Below, one piece after another: positions 52,951 to 61,638 of a DNA stretch of 64,000 bases (position 1 is the stretch's first letter; each line of letters opens with the position of its first letter). The notes beneath the pieces are model-generated. The model saw only the letters and a list, made by a program, of their open reading frames with translations. It searched no databases and was not told the DNA's origin. The position numbers and the translations under genes were made by a program. Where the stretch lies: contig NZ_JAIGNP010000002.1 of assembly GCF_019711535.1 (NCBI RefSeq), forward strand, positions 248,001 to 312,000. Reading direction: 5' to 3'. Origin of the DNA: Qipengyuania aestuarii (GTDB lineage: Bacteria; Pseudomonadota; Alphaproteobacteria; Sphingomonadales; Sphingomonadaceae).

Positions 52951-54333
52951 CTAACCTTTCGCAGATCGGCGGCTGGGCGGGAAAAGCCCGTGCGGATCAT
53001 TCATGACCAGCGCAGTGTCGCTGCGCGCAAGGGTGATCAGCGTGAGCCTGCCCTCGCGCGCGCGCTGGATGGCGAGGGTGGAAGGCGCGCTGATCGTGAC
53101 CAGCATCGGTATGCCGCAGCGCACCGTCTTTTCCACCAGCTCCTGGCTGCAACGCGCCGAAAGCAGCACGAAGCCCTGTTCATGGTCGATACCTTGCCGG
53201 TCCAGCGCACCGATCAGTTTGTCGAGTGCGTTGTGCCGCCCGACGTCTTCGCGCAGCAGCATGATCTCGCCGTCGAAAGAACAGAACGCAGCGGCATGGG
53301 CCGCCCCGGTGGCGCGGCCGAGTTCCTGATGGGACCGCATCGCCGACAGGGCGCGGTGCACGGCTGCATGATCGGCCCGCGGCTGGGCGGCAACCGGCTG
53401 CAGCGGGGAAAGCGCGGCGGCGATGGAATCGATGCCGCAAATGCCGCAGCCGCTTTCCGAGACCCGGCTGCGGGCGCGTTCTGCGACGCGCGGAACACTC
53501 GACGCAGGAAGGTTTGCGCGGGCGATCCAGCCTCCGCCGGTCTCGAATAGCGAAACTTCCCCGATCTGGTTTCTACTGGCCAGCCCCTCGCTGAGCGAGA
53601 AGCCGGTCACGAAATCTTCCAGATCGGTCGGCGTGGCCATCATCACGGCATAGCCGATGCCGTTATATTCGATCGCTACAGGCACTTCCACGGGAACGAT
53701 GCGGGCGGCTTCGCCCACTCGCCCGTCCTCGAAACAAAGCTCGTAAGCGCCATACACATCGGCTGCCGCCCCCAGCGCGCTCATCCTCTCAAGCGCCTCA
53801 AGCGCAGAAGGGGTGTTCACATTCACGATTTCGCGGCCAGTGTATTCCACCATGCGGGCACCGCAGGCTTCTATCCATGATAGGACCGACCGGCTGCCGG
53901 CTTTCAGATGCTCCTCCAGCGCCCCGGCCAGATCGCTTGGCCAGAACCCAAACAGCCAGTGCCGGTGGAGGGCGGCCGGACCTGAGCCCGCAAGACGCTC
54001 CAGCAAGCCATCCGGGACAGGATGCGCATCGACCGGCACGCTCAGCACCGCATCGAAACCACGATCGCGCGCATGGGCAAGGGCAGCGCATAGCCCGCCG
54101 AGTGGTCCGAGGCCGCGTTCCGGTATGTCCTGCAAGCGGACTGCGGATTGCGGAATGTCTTCATGGGAGCCGCCGCAGACCACCACTTCATCGCATTCAT
54201 CGAATAGCGCCCGAACCGAATGGCTCAACAGGGACGCGCCCTGCCATTCGGCAGCGCTTTTGTCGGAGCCGAAGCGGCTGCTCTGGCCGCCTGCAAGGAT
54301 AGCTCCGAGTGCGCGGGAAGGCTGTTCCGTCAA
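52951..54333 (-). CDS. MobA-FdhD fusion: Moco guanylyltransferase and formate dehydrogenase accessory sulfurtransferase
   Basis: Single frame of 460 residues. Residues ~1-185 are MobA-like: LGAILAGGQSSRFGSDKSA (GTP loop), ERGLGPLGGLCAALAHA and NVNTPSALEALERM, adding GMP to make bis-MGD. Residues ~195-460 are FdhD: VPVEVPVAIEYNGIGYAVMM, the sulfur-transfer CxxC in ESGCGICGIDS, LREDVGRHNALDKLIGAL and SAPSTLAIQRAREGRLTLI. FdhD sulfurates bis-MGD before insertion into formate dehydrogenase-type enzymes. TTG at 54333 is the start, with GGGAG seven bases upstream. Divergent from the molybdopterin oxidoreductase it presumably serves. Confidence 0.9.
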   Translation of the reverse strand: MTEQPSRALGAILAGGQSSRFGSDKSAAEWQGASLLSHSVRALFDECDEVVVCGGSHEDIPQSAVRLQDIPERGLGPLGGLCAALAHARDRGFDAVLSVPVDAHPVPDGLLERLAGSGPAALHRHWLFGFWPSDLAGALEEHLKAGSRSVLSWIEACGARMVEYTGREIVNVNTPSALEALERMSALGAAADVYGAYELCFEDGRVGEAARIVPVEVPVAIEYNGIGYAVMMATPTDLEDFVTGFSLSEGLASRNQIGEVSLFETGGGWIARANLPASSVPRVAERARSRVSESGCGICGIDSIAAALSPLQPVAAQPRADHAAVHRALSAMRSHQELGRATGAAHAAAFCSFDGEIMLLREDVGRHNALDKLIGALDRQGIDHEQGFVLLSARCSQELVEKTVRCGIPMLVTISAPSTLAIQRAREGRLTLITLARSDTALVMNDPHGLFPPSRRSAKG

Positions 54334-54363
54334 TGCGATGCTCCCATACTGAATGCCATCGCA
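54334..54363. promoter_or_regulatory. Inverted repeat in the mobA-fdhD / oxidoreductase divergent region
   Basis: TGCGATG and CATCGCA are perfect inverted heptamers 16 bases apart, just upstream of the fusion gene TTG start. It could be an operator for the divergent pair, whose starts are 189 bases apart. No known regulator consensus was recognised. Confidence 0.3.
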
Positions 54364-54522
54364 ACGCGATTACACCGTCAGGGCAATATGCCAACCGTGG
54401 AGAAGGGCCATCGGGGCGCCCGAGAACCGTTCTCGATCCCTTGCGTTTATCGACCGGCGACAGTCTTGCTACGCCCGCTTTCAGGGTTCAGGATGCGCCG
54501 GGAAAACGAGCAGGAGAGATGT

Positions 54523-56826
54523 ATGGCCGACGATAGCGCACATAAGCCCAAGGATCTCCCGCATTCGCCCGGCCCCGCCGGTGGCTGGGGCTCGATGAAG
54601 GGCATTGCCAGCATCTACGGCGAAACCTGGGCATCGCCCGGTGCGCTCGACAGCCTGCGCCGTCTGAACAAGCCCAAGGGCGTGATGTGCATGTCCTGTG
54701 CCTGGCCGAAGCCGGCCAATTATTCCGCTTTCGAATTCTGTGAAAACGGCGCCAAGGCGACCCTGTGGGAATTGACGAAAGACCGCTGTACGCCCGAATT
54801 TTTCGCGGCTGACGGCCATACGCTGGCCGAACTGCGTGAATGGTCGGATCATGAGCTGGAGAAATCCGGCCGCCTGACGCATCCGATGAAATACGACGCT
54901 GCATCGGACCGCTATGTCCCGGTCGACTGGGACACGGCCTTCGCCGAAATCGGTAGCACGCTGCGCGACCTGCCGCGCGAGGACGTGGTTTTCTACGCTT
55001 CGGGTCACGCCGGTCTCGAAGCGTCCTATCTTTATGCGCTGCTGGCACGCGCTTATGGCAACAACAACCTGCCGCAAAGCTCCAACATGTGCCACGAAAC
55101 GACATCGGTCGGCCTGACCAAGGTGATCGGATCACCCGTGGGCACGGTGACGTTCGAAGATCTCGCCGAGACGGAATGTTATTTCTATTTCGGCCAGAAT
55201 CCCGGCACCAACAGCCCGCGTTTCCTGCACAATCTGAAAGACCTGAAGGACCGCGGCGGCAAGATCGTCACCTTCAATCCGGTGATCGAGCAGGGGCTGG
55301 TCTCCTTCGTCGATCCGCAGAACCCATTGGAGATGATGACCGGCAAGGAAACGATCATTTCCGATCAGTACCACCAGCTCAAGGCAGGGGGCGATGTCGC
55401 CGCCATTCTGGGACTATGCAAGGTGGTGGTCGAAGCGGACGACGCCGCGCAAGCGGAAGACAGGCGTGCGGTGATCGACCATGAATTCATCCAGCAGCAT
55501 ACGACCGGTTTCGAAGAATTCATCGCCTACTGCCGCGATGCGCAGTGGAGCGAGATCGAGAATGCCTCCGGCCTGACGGAAAGCTCGCTGCGCGAGGCGG
55601 CGCAGGTCTACATCGAATCCGAAAAGACGATCGGCGTGTACGGGATGGGTTTCACCCAGCATGAGCACGGTGCGCTCAACATCGCGATGATGGTCAATCT
55701 GCTGTTGCTCAAGGGCAATATCGGCCGGCCGGGCACCGGCTGTTGTCCGGTGCGCGGACATTCCAACGTGCAGGGCCAGCGCACGGTGGGTATCGCCGAG
55801 AAAGCCCATCTGGTGCCGATGGACAAGCTGAAGCAATTGTTCGATTTCGACCCGCCGACCAAGGACGGCATGCATATCGTCGATGCGGTGCAGGGGCTGA
55901 TCGAAGGCAAGGTGCGCGGGTTCATCTCGCTGGGCGGAAATCTCGTTCGCGCCGTCCCCGATCAGAAGCGGATGGAAGAAGGCTGGGCCAATCAGGACCT
56001 CGTCGTAATGGTCTCGACCAAGCTCAATCGCAGCCACCTCTATCCCGGCAAAACGGCCTATATCCTGCCGTGCCTCGGCCGCTCGGAAGTGGACGAACAG
56101 GCCACCGGCAATCAGGCAGTCACCAGCGAAGACAGCTTCTCGATGATCAATGGATCGGTGGGCCATCGGCCGCCCGCCTCCGAGCATCTCAAGAGCGAGC
56201 TGGCCATCGTGACGGGCATCGCCAAGGCCGCGCTCGACCCCAGTCCCAAGCTGAAATGGGACGAATGGACCGCCGATTATTCGCTGGTGCGCGACCTGAT
56301 CGAATATACCTATCCCGACGATTTCCACGATTTCAACCAGCGCATGTTCCAGGCCGGCGGTTTCTGGCGCGGTAATCCGGCACGCGAACGGGTGTGGAAG
56401 ACCGATAGCGGCAAGGCCGTCATCACTACGCCGCCGCAGCTCACTTCCCTGGGTTTCGAGGACAAGCCGGGCCGCTATCGCCTCATGACCCTGCGCTCGA
56501 ACGATCAGTTCAACACCACCGTCTATGGCTATTCCGATCGCTTCCGCGGGATCGAGGGCACACGCGACGTGGTGCTGATGAACCCGGACGATATCGCCGA
56601 GGCTGGCCTGTCGGACGGCGATATGGTCACGCTGGTGACCGATTATGACCGCGACGACGTGGAACGGCAGCTGAGCGGGCTCAAGCTGGTTGCCTACAAG
56701 CTGCCGCGCGGGACGATCGCCGGGTACTATCCAGAATGCAATGTGCTGGTGCCGATCAGCCACCATGACGAGATATCGAAGACTCCCGCATCGAAATCGA
56801 TCCCGGTGAAGGTGGTCGCCGGCTGA
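54523..56826 (+). CDS. FdhF/YdeP-family molybdopterin oxidoreductase
   Basis: Product of 767 residues with bis-MGD and probably an Fe-S centre. The N-terminus has GVMCMSCAWPKPANYSAFEF, the reduced cysteine motif of the YdeP group. The molybdenum-site region appears as NNLPQSSNMCHETTSVGLTK, with Cys where formate dehydrogenase H has selenocysteine. Further landmarks are FYFGQNPGTNSPRFLHNLK, GRPGTGCCPVRGHSNVQGQR and the C-terminal RLMTLRSNDQFNTTVYGYSD. YdeP-like proteins are poorly characterised and linked to acid resistance in E. coli; formate oxidation is not proven. ATG at 54523 follows CAGGAGAG. Confidence 0.9.
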   Translation: MADDSAHKPKDLPHSPGPAGGWGSMKGIASIYGETWASPGALDSLRRLNKPKGVMCMSCAWPKPANYSAFEFCENGAKATLWELTKDRCTPEFFAADGHTLAELREWSDHELEKSGRLTHPMKYDAASDRYVPVDWDTAFAEIGSTLRDLPREDVVFYASGHAGLEASYLYALLARAYGNNNLPQSSNMCHETTSVGLTKVIGSPVGTVTFEDLAETECYFYFGQNPGTNSPRFLHNLKDLKDRGGKIVTFNPVIEQGLVSFVDPQNPLEMMTGKETIISDQYHQLKAGGDVAAILGLCKVVVEADDAAQAEDRRAVIDHEFIQQHTTGFEEFIAYCRDAQWSEIENASGLTESSLREAAQVYIESEKTIGVYGMGFTQHEHGALNIAMMVNLLLLKGNIGRPGTGCCPVRGHSNVQGQRTVGIAEKAHLVPMDKLKQLFDFDPPTKDGMHIVDAVQGLIEGKVRGFISLGGNLVRAVPDQKRMEEGWANQDLVVMVSTKLNRSHLYPGKTAYILPCLGRSEVDEQATGNQAVTSEDSFSMINGSVGHRPPASEHLKSELAIVTGIAKAALDPSPKLKWDEWTADYSLVRDLIEYTYPDDFHDFNQRMFQAGGFWRGNPARERVWKTDSGKAVITTPPQLTSLGFEDKPGRYRLMTLRSNDQFNTTVYGYSDRFRGIEGTRDVVLMNPDDIAEAGLSDGDMVTLVTDYDRDDVERQLSGLKLVAYKLPRGTIAGYYPECNVLVPISHHDEISKTPASKSIPVKVVAG

Positions 56827-56831
56827 CCGGA

Positions 56832-57515
56832 GTGATCCCCGGCTGGGTCAGTATGGCCAGCATCGCGCTGCTGGTACTTGGCGTTGGCTGCGCGCTGTAC
56901 ATGGCGTGGGTGACGGTACGTCATCCGCCAAAGATGGCGGTAATGCGGTTCGTGTGGCCGCTCTGCGCGCTGTTCGCGGGACCGCTCCTGATGTGGTTCT
57001 ACCATCGCTACGCCGCACCCGAGGCCGGCGATACGCCCTTCGCCGCAAAGGTCGCCAAGGGTACCCTCCACTGCGGCGCAGGCTGCTCCCTCGCCGATCT
57101 CTTATGCGAGAACTTGGCGCACTTCGCACCCGGCGTTCTAACCCTGTTCGGCATGGGCACCATCTTCTCGACGGAGATCTTCGCGCAGTGGACGATGGAT
57201 TATGTCTTCGCTCTCGCGACGGGGATCGTCTTTCAATATTTTGCCATCGCACCAATGCGCGACCTGTCGGTCGGTGAAGGGATCAAGGCTGCGGTAAAGG
57301 CCGATGTCCTGTCGCTCACCAGTTGGCAGGTGGGGATGTACGGCTTCATGGGCCTTGCCCATTTCGTCCTCTTTCCGGTTCTTTTCGGGGCGAAGGTGGA
57401 CGCGGGCAGCCCGGTCTTCTGGGTCGCCATGCAGATCGCCATGCTGGCCGGCTTCGCGAATGCCTATTTGCCCAATTGGGGGCTGATCCGCTCGGGCCTC
57501 AAGGAAGAGATGTAG
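56832..57515 (+). CDS. DUF4396 membrane protein with HCGAGC motif
   Basis: Product of 227 residues. An N-terminal helix pair (IALLVLGVGCALYMAWVTV; FVWPLCALFAGPLLMWFYH) is followed by LHCGAGCSLADLLCENLAHF and three or four more helices, the layout of the DUF4396 family. The conserved His-Cys-x-x-x-Cys stretch could bind a metal; the family function is unknown. GTG at 56832 begins five bases after the oxidoreductase stop, so they are probably co-transcribed; ATG at 56853 is an alternative start. The 3' end overlaps cyoD, which runs the other way, by 17 bases. Confidence 0.82.
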   Translation: MIPGWVSMASIALLVLGVGCALYMAWVTVRHPPKMAVMRFVWPLCALFAGPLLMWFYHRYAAPEAGDTPFAAKVAKGTLHCGAGCSLADLLCENLAHFAPGVLTLFGMGTIFSTEIFAQWTMDYVFALATGIVFQYFAIAPMRDLSVGEGIKAAVKADVLSLTSWQVGMYGFMGLAHFVLFPVLFGAKVDAGSPVFWVAMQIAMLAGFANAYLPNWGLIRSGLKEEM

Positions 57516-57870
57516 AGCGATCTTCGTGCGAGTTGCCGTGCATCCGGCCCCCGAGGTCGGACATGATGTACCACGTTCCACCAGCCATGATCGCCAGCAG
57601 CATGGCCGAAAACAGGACGAGCAGCAGATCCTCGCGCGATTGCTCGACCGAGAAACTCAGATGGAGGAAGTTGCGCATATGCGTGACGATCTGAAGCAGA
57701 GCCGCAGCGCAGATGGCGATGATCTTCCACACGGTCGGCAGGTCCGACAGCGCGGCGGCAAACGCGCCGACGGTAAGCAGCAGGCTGGCGACGAAGCCAA
57801 TGCCGTAGGACCTCAGTTCTTGCCTGGCGCTTTCCTGCGGGTCGATCTCTCCGGTGTTGGGTTTGGTCAT
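57499..57870 (-). CDS. cyoD: Cytochrome bo3-type quinol oxidase subunit IV
   Basis: Product of 123 residues with three membrane helices: GIGFVASLLLTVGAFAAALS, VWKIIAICAAALLQIVTHM and LLLVLFSAMLLAIMAGGTWY, plus the HMRNFLHLSFS loop typical of CyoD. It assists assembly of the CuB centre. ATG overlaps the cyoC stop. Last gene of the cyo operon. Confidence 0.94.
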   Translation of the reverse strand: MTKPNTGEIDPQESARQELRSYGIGFVASLLLTVGAFAAALSDLPTVWKIIAICAAALLQIVTHMRNFLHLSFSVEQSREDLLLVLFSAMLLAIMAGGTWYIMSDLGGRMHGNSHEDRSTSLP

Positions 57871-58493
57871 GACAGCGGCACCAGGAACACGAAGGAAAAG
57901 ATGGCAATCCAGACCAGGTCGAGGAAGTGCCAGAACACGCCGAGCATCGAGAGGCGAACTTTCACCACGTCGTCCACGCCGCGCCAGATCACCTGTGCAA
58001 TCATGGCGAGGATCCAGAGGATGCCGGAAAAGACGTGCACACCGTGCAGGCCGACGAGCGTCCAGTAGGAACTCAGCCAGCCACTCGCCTGCGGCACGCC
58101 GCCTTTACCGGCCTGCGTAATGAAATCCTTTATCTCGAAGAACAGAAAACCTGCGCCCAATGCCGCGCAGACGAGCAGCCAGACGATGATCTTGCCGCGC
58201 GGATGATCGTATTTCACCGCCAGCGACACGCCGCCATAGGCCACTCCGCCCAGCAGGAGGAAAGCCGTCTGGATGGCGACGCTCCTGATGTCGAACAGGT
58301 CGGATGGGCCGGGACCACCAGCCAGCCCGATCGGGTCGAGATAGGAAGCGTAGGAGGCGAACAGGATGCCGAAGATGATGAGATCGCTCATCACGAACAC
58401 CCAGAAACCGAACACCGTGGTTTCCGCCTGTTCGTGCGCTTCGCCGTGGCCACTGCCGAGGTTCAGGCCGGGGTAGAGATTGCGCTCGCTCAT
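57867..58493 (-). CDS. cyoC: Cytochrome bo3-type quinol oxidase subunit III
   Basis: Product of 208 residues and five helices: FGFWVFVMSDLIIFGILFAS, IQTAFLLLGGVAYGGVSLAV, WTLVGLHGVHVFSGILWILA and the terminal FWHFLDLVWIAIFSFVFLVP. ATG at 58493 overlaps the cyoB stop and gives the usual CyoC N-terminus; longer frames are not conserved-looking. Confidence 0.95.
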   Translation of the reverse strand: MSERNLYPGLNLGSGHGEAHEQAETTVFGFWVFVMSDLIIFGILFASYASYLDPIGLAGGPGPSDLFDIRSVAIQTAFLLLGGVAYGGVSLAVKYDHPRGKIIVWLLVCAALGAGFLFFEIKDFITQAGKGGVPQASGWLSSYWTLVGLHGVHVFSGILWILAMIAQVIWRGVDDVVKVRLSMLGVFWHFLDLVWIAIFSFVFLVPLS

Positions 58494-60595
58494 CCAGCGA
58501 ACTCCGACAGATCCGGGCGGCCGCGATTGCGCTCGGTCTCCTCGTCCGCGCGGGTGGCTGGGGCGAGGTCTGCCATCATCGTGCGGAAGCGCCGGTCGGC
58601 CTCCTCCACTTCGCCCGCAGGCACGATCCGCGGCTCGATGACCTGCATCCCGCGCCACGCCAGCAGAGCAGGGATGGCGAGGAAGGAAAGAGCGGCAAGC
58701 CACCAGATATGCCAGACCATCGCGAAGCCCAGGGCTGATGCAGTGGCTGCGATCAGCAGGCCATGCGCTGTATTGGCCGGCATCTCGATATCGACATAGT
58801 CCTGCGGGGCTTTCCACGGATCGCCCGAACGCTTGCATTCGCCCCAATCGTCCCGCGCGGCGACATGAGGGATGTGGGGGAAGGTCCATTCGGGCACCGG
58901 TGCCGGGGTGGACCATTCGAGGCTGGACCCGTTCCACGGATCGCCGCCCGGAACGGCCAGCGCCAGGCGGTTGCGATAGCTTGTCCAGAAGGTCCAGGCG
59001 AGGCTAGCCAGCGCACACAGCATCAGCACTGCGCCAAAGGATGCGATATACATCCATGGCATGAAGTCGGGGTTCTGGAAGGTGGGCGAACGCCGCGGCA
59101 ATCCCATCAGCCCAAGCACGTAGAGCGGCAGGAATGTGAACACGAACCCGCCCACGAACAGCAAAGCCGTGCGCCGCCCCCAATCCTCGTCCAGCCGGAA
59201 GCCAAAGGCCTTGGGGAACCAGTAGTGGATGCCCGCGAGCATGCCATAGAGTACGCCCGGAATGATCACGTTGTGAAAATGCGCGACCAAGAAGGTGGAA
59301 TTGTGCACCTGATAATCGATGGACGGGTTGGCGAGGATGATGCCAGACAGGCCGCCGATGACGAACAGCAGGAAGAAGCCCGTCAGATAGACGATCGGCG
59401 CCGTAACGCGGATGCGCCCGCGCCACATGGTCGCCATCCAGTCGTAGATTTTCACGCCGGTCGGAATGCCGATCACCATCGTTGCGATACCGAAGGCTAT
59501 GTTGACGCCCGCGCTCTGGCCCATGGTGAAGAAATGGTGCAACCAGACGGTGAAGCTGATCACCGCGATGCTCATGCTGGCGATCACCAGCGAGGTGTAG
59601 CCGTAGAGGCGTTTGCCAGAAAAGGTAGAGCTGATTTCGGAGAACACGCCGAAGGCGGGCAGGATAAGGATGTAGACTTCGGGATGGCCGAACATCCAGA
59701 AGATGTTGGCATAGTTCATCATGTTGCCGCCCGCTTCGTTGGTGAAGAAGTGGGAGCCGGCATAGCGGTCAAGCGCCAGCATCCCGCTCGACACCGTCAA
59801 CGCGGGCATGGCGTAGATCAGCATGATCGCGACGCACAGGCTGGTCCAGCAGAACAGCGGCATGCGCATGAAATGCATGCCGGGCGCGCGTTCCTTGAAG
59901 ATGGTGACGGCGAAGTTCATTCCCGTCAGCGTCGATCCGACGCCAGATATGAGGATCGCCCATAGCCAGTAATCCACACCTTCCCCGGGGCTGTAATCGA
60001 TGCCGGTGTAAGGCGGATACATCGTCCAGCCGCCGGTGCCGAACTTGCCGACCAGCAGCGAGATCATCACCAGCCCCGCACCAGCCGCGGTCAGGCCCAG
60101 GCTGACCTGATTGAGCACGGGGAAGGCCATGTCGCGCGCACCCAATTGCTGAGGCAGGACGAAATTGATCAGGCCGATGAGCAGCGGCATGGCGACGAAA
60201 AAGATCATGATCGTGCCATGTGTGCTGAAGAGCTGGGCGAAATGGTCCGGAGAAACCAGCCCGCTTTCTGGCTGCGTTAGCGTGCCGAGCGCGGTCGACT
60301 GGTGTGTGCGGATCACGAAGCCTTCGATGATGCCGCGCGCCATCATGACCAGCGCCAGCGCGATATACATGATGCCGATCTTCTTGGCATCCGCAGAGGT
60401 CAGCCAGTTACGATAGAGCGGCCCCCACCAGCGCATCCAGGTCAGCAACGCAACAGCCGCGATGGCGCCCAGCACCAGCACACTGGCCGCGCCGGCGCCC
60501 ACGATGGTGCTGCTGTTCACCTCGCGCAGCAGATCGGTATAGGGCGTGACCGACCAGTCGAGCTTGCCGAAGATGGGGCTGATATCCGCACTCAT
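58490..60595 (-). CDS. cyoB: Cytochrome bo3-type quinol oxidase subunit I
   Basis: Catalytic heme-copper subunit of 701 residues. The heme-ligand region is LFSTHGTIMIFFVAMPLLIG, the CuB/K-channel region is FWMFGHPEVYILILPAFGVF with WLHHFFTMG, and SFLVAHFHNVIIPGVLYG carries the heme pair histidines. Length and the extra N- and C-terminal helices mark the quinol-oxidising CyoB type rather than CoxA. It overlaps cyoA and cyoC by four bases. Confidence 0.96.
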   Translation of the reverse strand: MSADISPIFGKLDWSVTPYTDLLREVNSSTIVGAGAASVLVLGAIAAVALLTWMRWWGPLYRNWLTSADAKKIGIMYIALALVMMARGIIEGFVIRTHQSTALGTLTQPESGLVSPDHFAQLFSTHGTIMIFFVAMPLLIGLINFVLPQQLGARDMAFPVLNQVSLGLTAAGAGLVMISLLVGKFGTGGWTMYPPYTGIDYSPGEGVDYWLWAILISGVGSTLTGMNFAVTIFKERAPGMHFMRMPLFCWTSLCVAIMLIYAMPALTVSSGMLALDRYAGSHFFTNEAGGNMMNYANIFWMFGHPEVYILILPAFGVFSEISSTFSGKRLYGYTSLVIASMSIAVISFTVWLHHFFTMGQSAGVNIAFGIATMVIGIPTGVKIYDWMATMWRGRIRVTAPIVYLTGFFLLFVIGGLSGIILANPSIDYQVHNSTFLVAHFHNVIIPGVLYGMLAGIHYWFPKAFGFRLDEDWGRRTALLFVGGFVFTFLPLYVLGLMGLPRRSPTFQNPDFMPWMYIASFGAVLMLCALASLAWTFWTSYRNRLALAVPGGDPWNGSSLEWSTPAPVPEWTFPHIPHVAARDDWGECKRSGDPWKAPQDYVDIEMPANTAHGLLIAATASALGFAMVWHIWWLAALSFLAIPALLAWRGMQVIEPRIVPAGEVEEADRRFRTMMADLAPATRADEETERNRGRPDLSEFAG

Positions 60596-61638
60596 TTGCC
60601 TGCCTTCGTAGCGTCGGCGACAGGCTGGCCTATGCCGCCCCAGTGCTGCTCGCGTGCCGGATCGCCCGCGTCGTCGTGGTACTTCGCAACGATTGTCTCG
60701 AACACATCCGGCCGGCCGAGCGACAGCGTGATGCGGCCGGAACTTCCGCGCAGTCCCAGGTCGCCGCGCGCTTCCGCCAGAACCGATTGGCGGCGCAGGA
60801 TCGCATAGCTTGCTTCGTCCAGCACGGGAGCGCCGGCTGCTGCGGCCTGCCAGCGATTGAAATCGGCGGCATCGAGTGCGCGAACGGTGAATTTCTGTCG
60901 CCCGAAACCTCTTCCGTTGAACTGCGTGTTCTCTCCCTCGGCTGTACCCGGGCGGCTCGCGGCGAAGTTCAGCTTCGTCGTCATGCCGGGCATGGCGTAG
61001 ATCTGGCCGGTGAGCGGGGCGATGAGCAGGCTCTGCATCACGGTGTCGGTGGTCAGCGTCAGCTCGACCGGGCGACCGACCGGGATCGCAAGCTCGTCGA
61101 CAGTGGCGATGCCTTGCTCAGGATAAATGAACAGCCATTTCCAATCGAGCCCGATGGCCTGCACCTGGAGCAGTTCCGGGCCCAGCGGGTCATAGGGATC
61201 GAGCTTTTCGGTAGAGTACCAGAGCCATCCGGCCAGTATGACGACCACCAGCACCGGCACGCCCCATAATGCCCATTCAAGCTTCTTCGAAAACTCCCAC
61301 TCGGGCGCATACTCTCCGCGTGGGGCTGAATAGCGATAACGCCACAGGATCAGCGGAACGCCGATCAGCACCGGAAGAATGACCACCATGGTGATGGCGA
61401 CTACGCGCAAGAGATGATTCGATTGCTCTTCCGACACCGGCCCCATGGGCTGTAAAAAGCTTTGCTGGAGAGTGGCGGATGCACTTGCAGGTTCGGCGAA
61501 GAGCGCCAGAAGCACCCAAGCCGATGCAAGCCAGCCCACTACCCTGACTGCCGGATTGAGTTTGAGAGCTTGCGGTGCGGCCAAACCTTTCCACCCTGCT
61601 GCCAAGCCTGAAAAATCCGACATCGCGTTCGCGATCAT
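60592..61638 (-). CDS. cyoA: Cytochrome bo3-type quinol oxidase subunit II
   Basis: Product of 348 residues. The signal or anchor region (VVGWLASAWVLLALFAEPAS) is followed by two helices (LLRVVAITMVVILPVLIGVP; LEWALWGVPVLVVVILAGW) and a cupredoxin domain (QVQAIGLDWKWLFIYPEQGI; SLLIAPLTGQIYAMPGMTTK). The CuA ligands CxxxC are absent, so it oxidises ubiquinol rather than cytochrome c. ATG at 61638 overlaps the stop of the upstream FMN protein; ATG at 61623 is an in-frame alternative. Confidence 0.94.
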   Translation of the reverse strand: MIANAMSDFSGLAAGWKGLAAPQALKLNPAVRVVGWLASAWVLLALFAEPASASATLQQSFLQPMGPVSEEQSNHLLRVVAITMVVILPVLIGVPLILWRYRYSAPRGEYAPEWEFSKKLEWALWGVPVLVVVILAGWLWYSTEKLDPYDPLGPELLQVQAIGLDWKWLFIYPEQGIATVDELAIPVGRPVELTLTTDTVMQSLLIAPLTGQIYAMPGMTTKLNFAASRPGTAEGENTQFNGRGFGRQKFTVRALDAADFNRWQAAAAGAPVLDEASYAILRRQSVLAEARGDLGLRGSSGRITLSLGRPDVFETIVAKYHDDAGDPAREQHWGGIGQPVADATKAGK

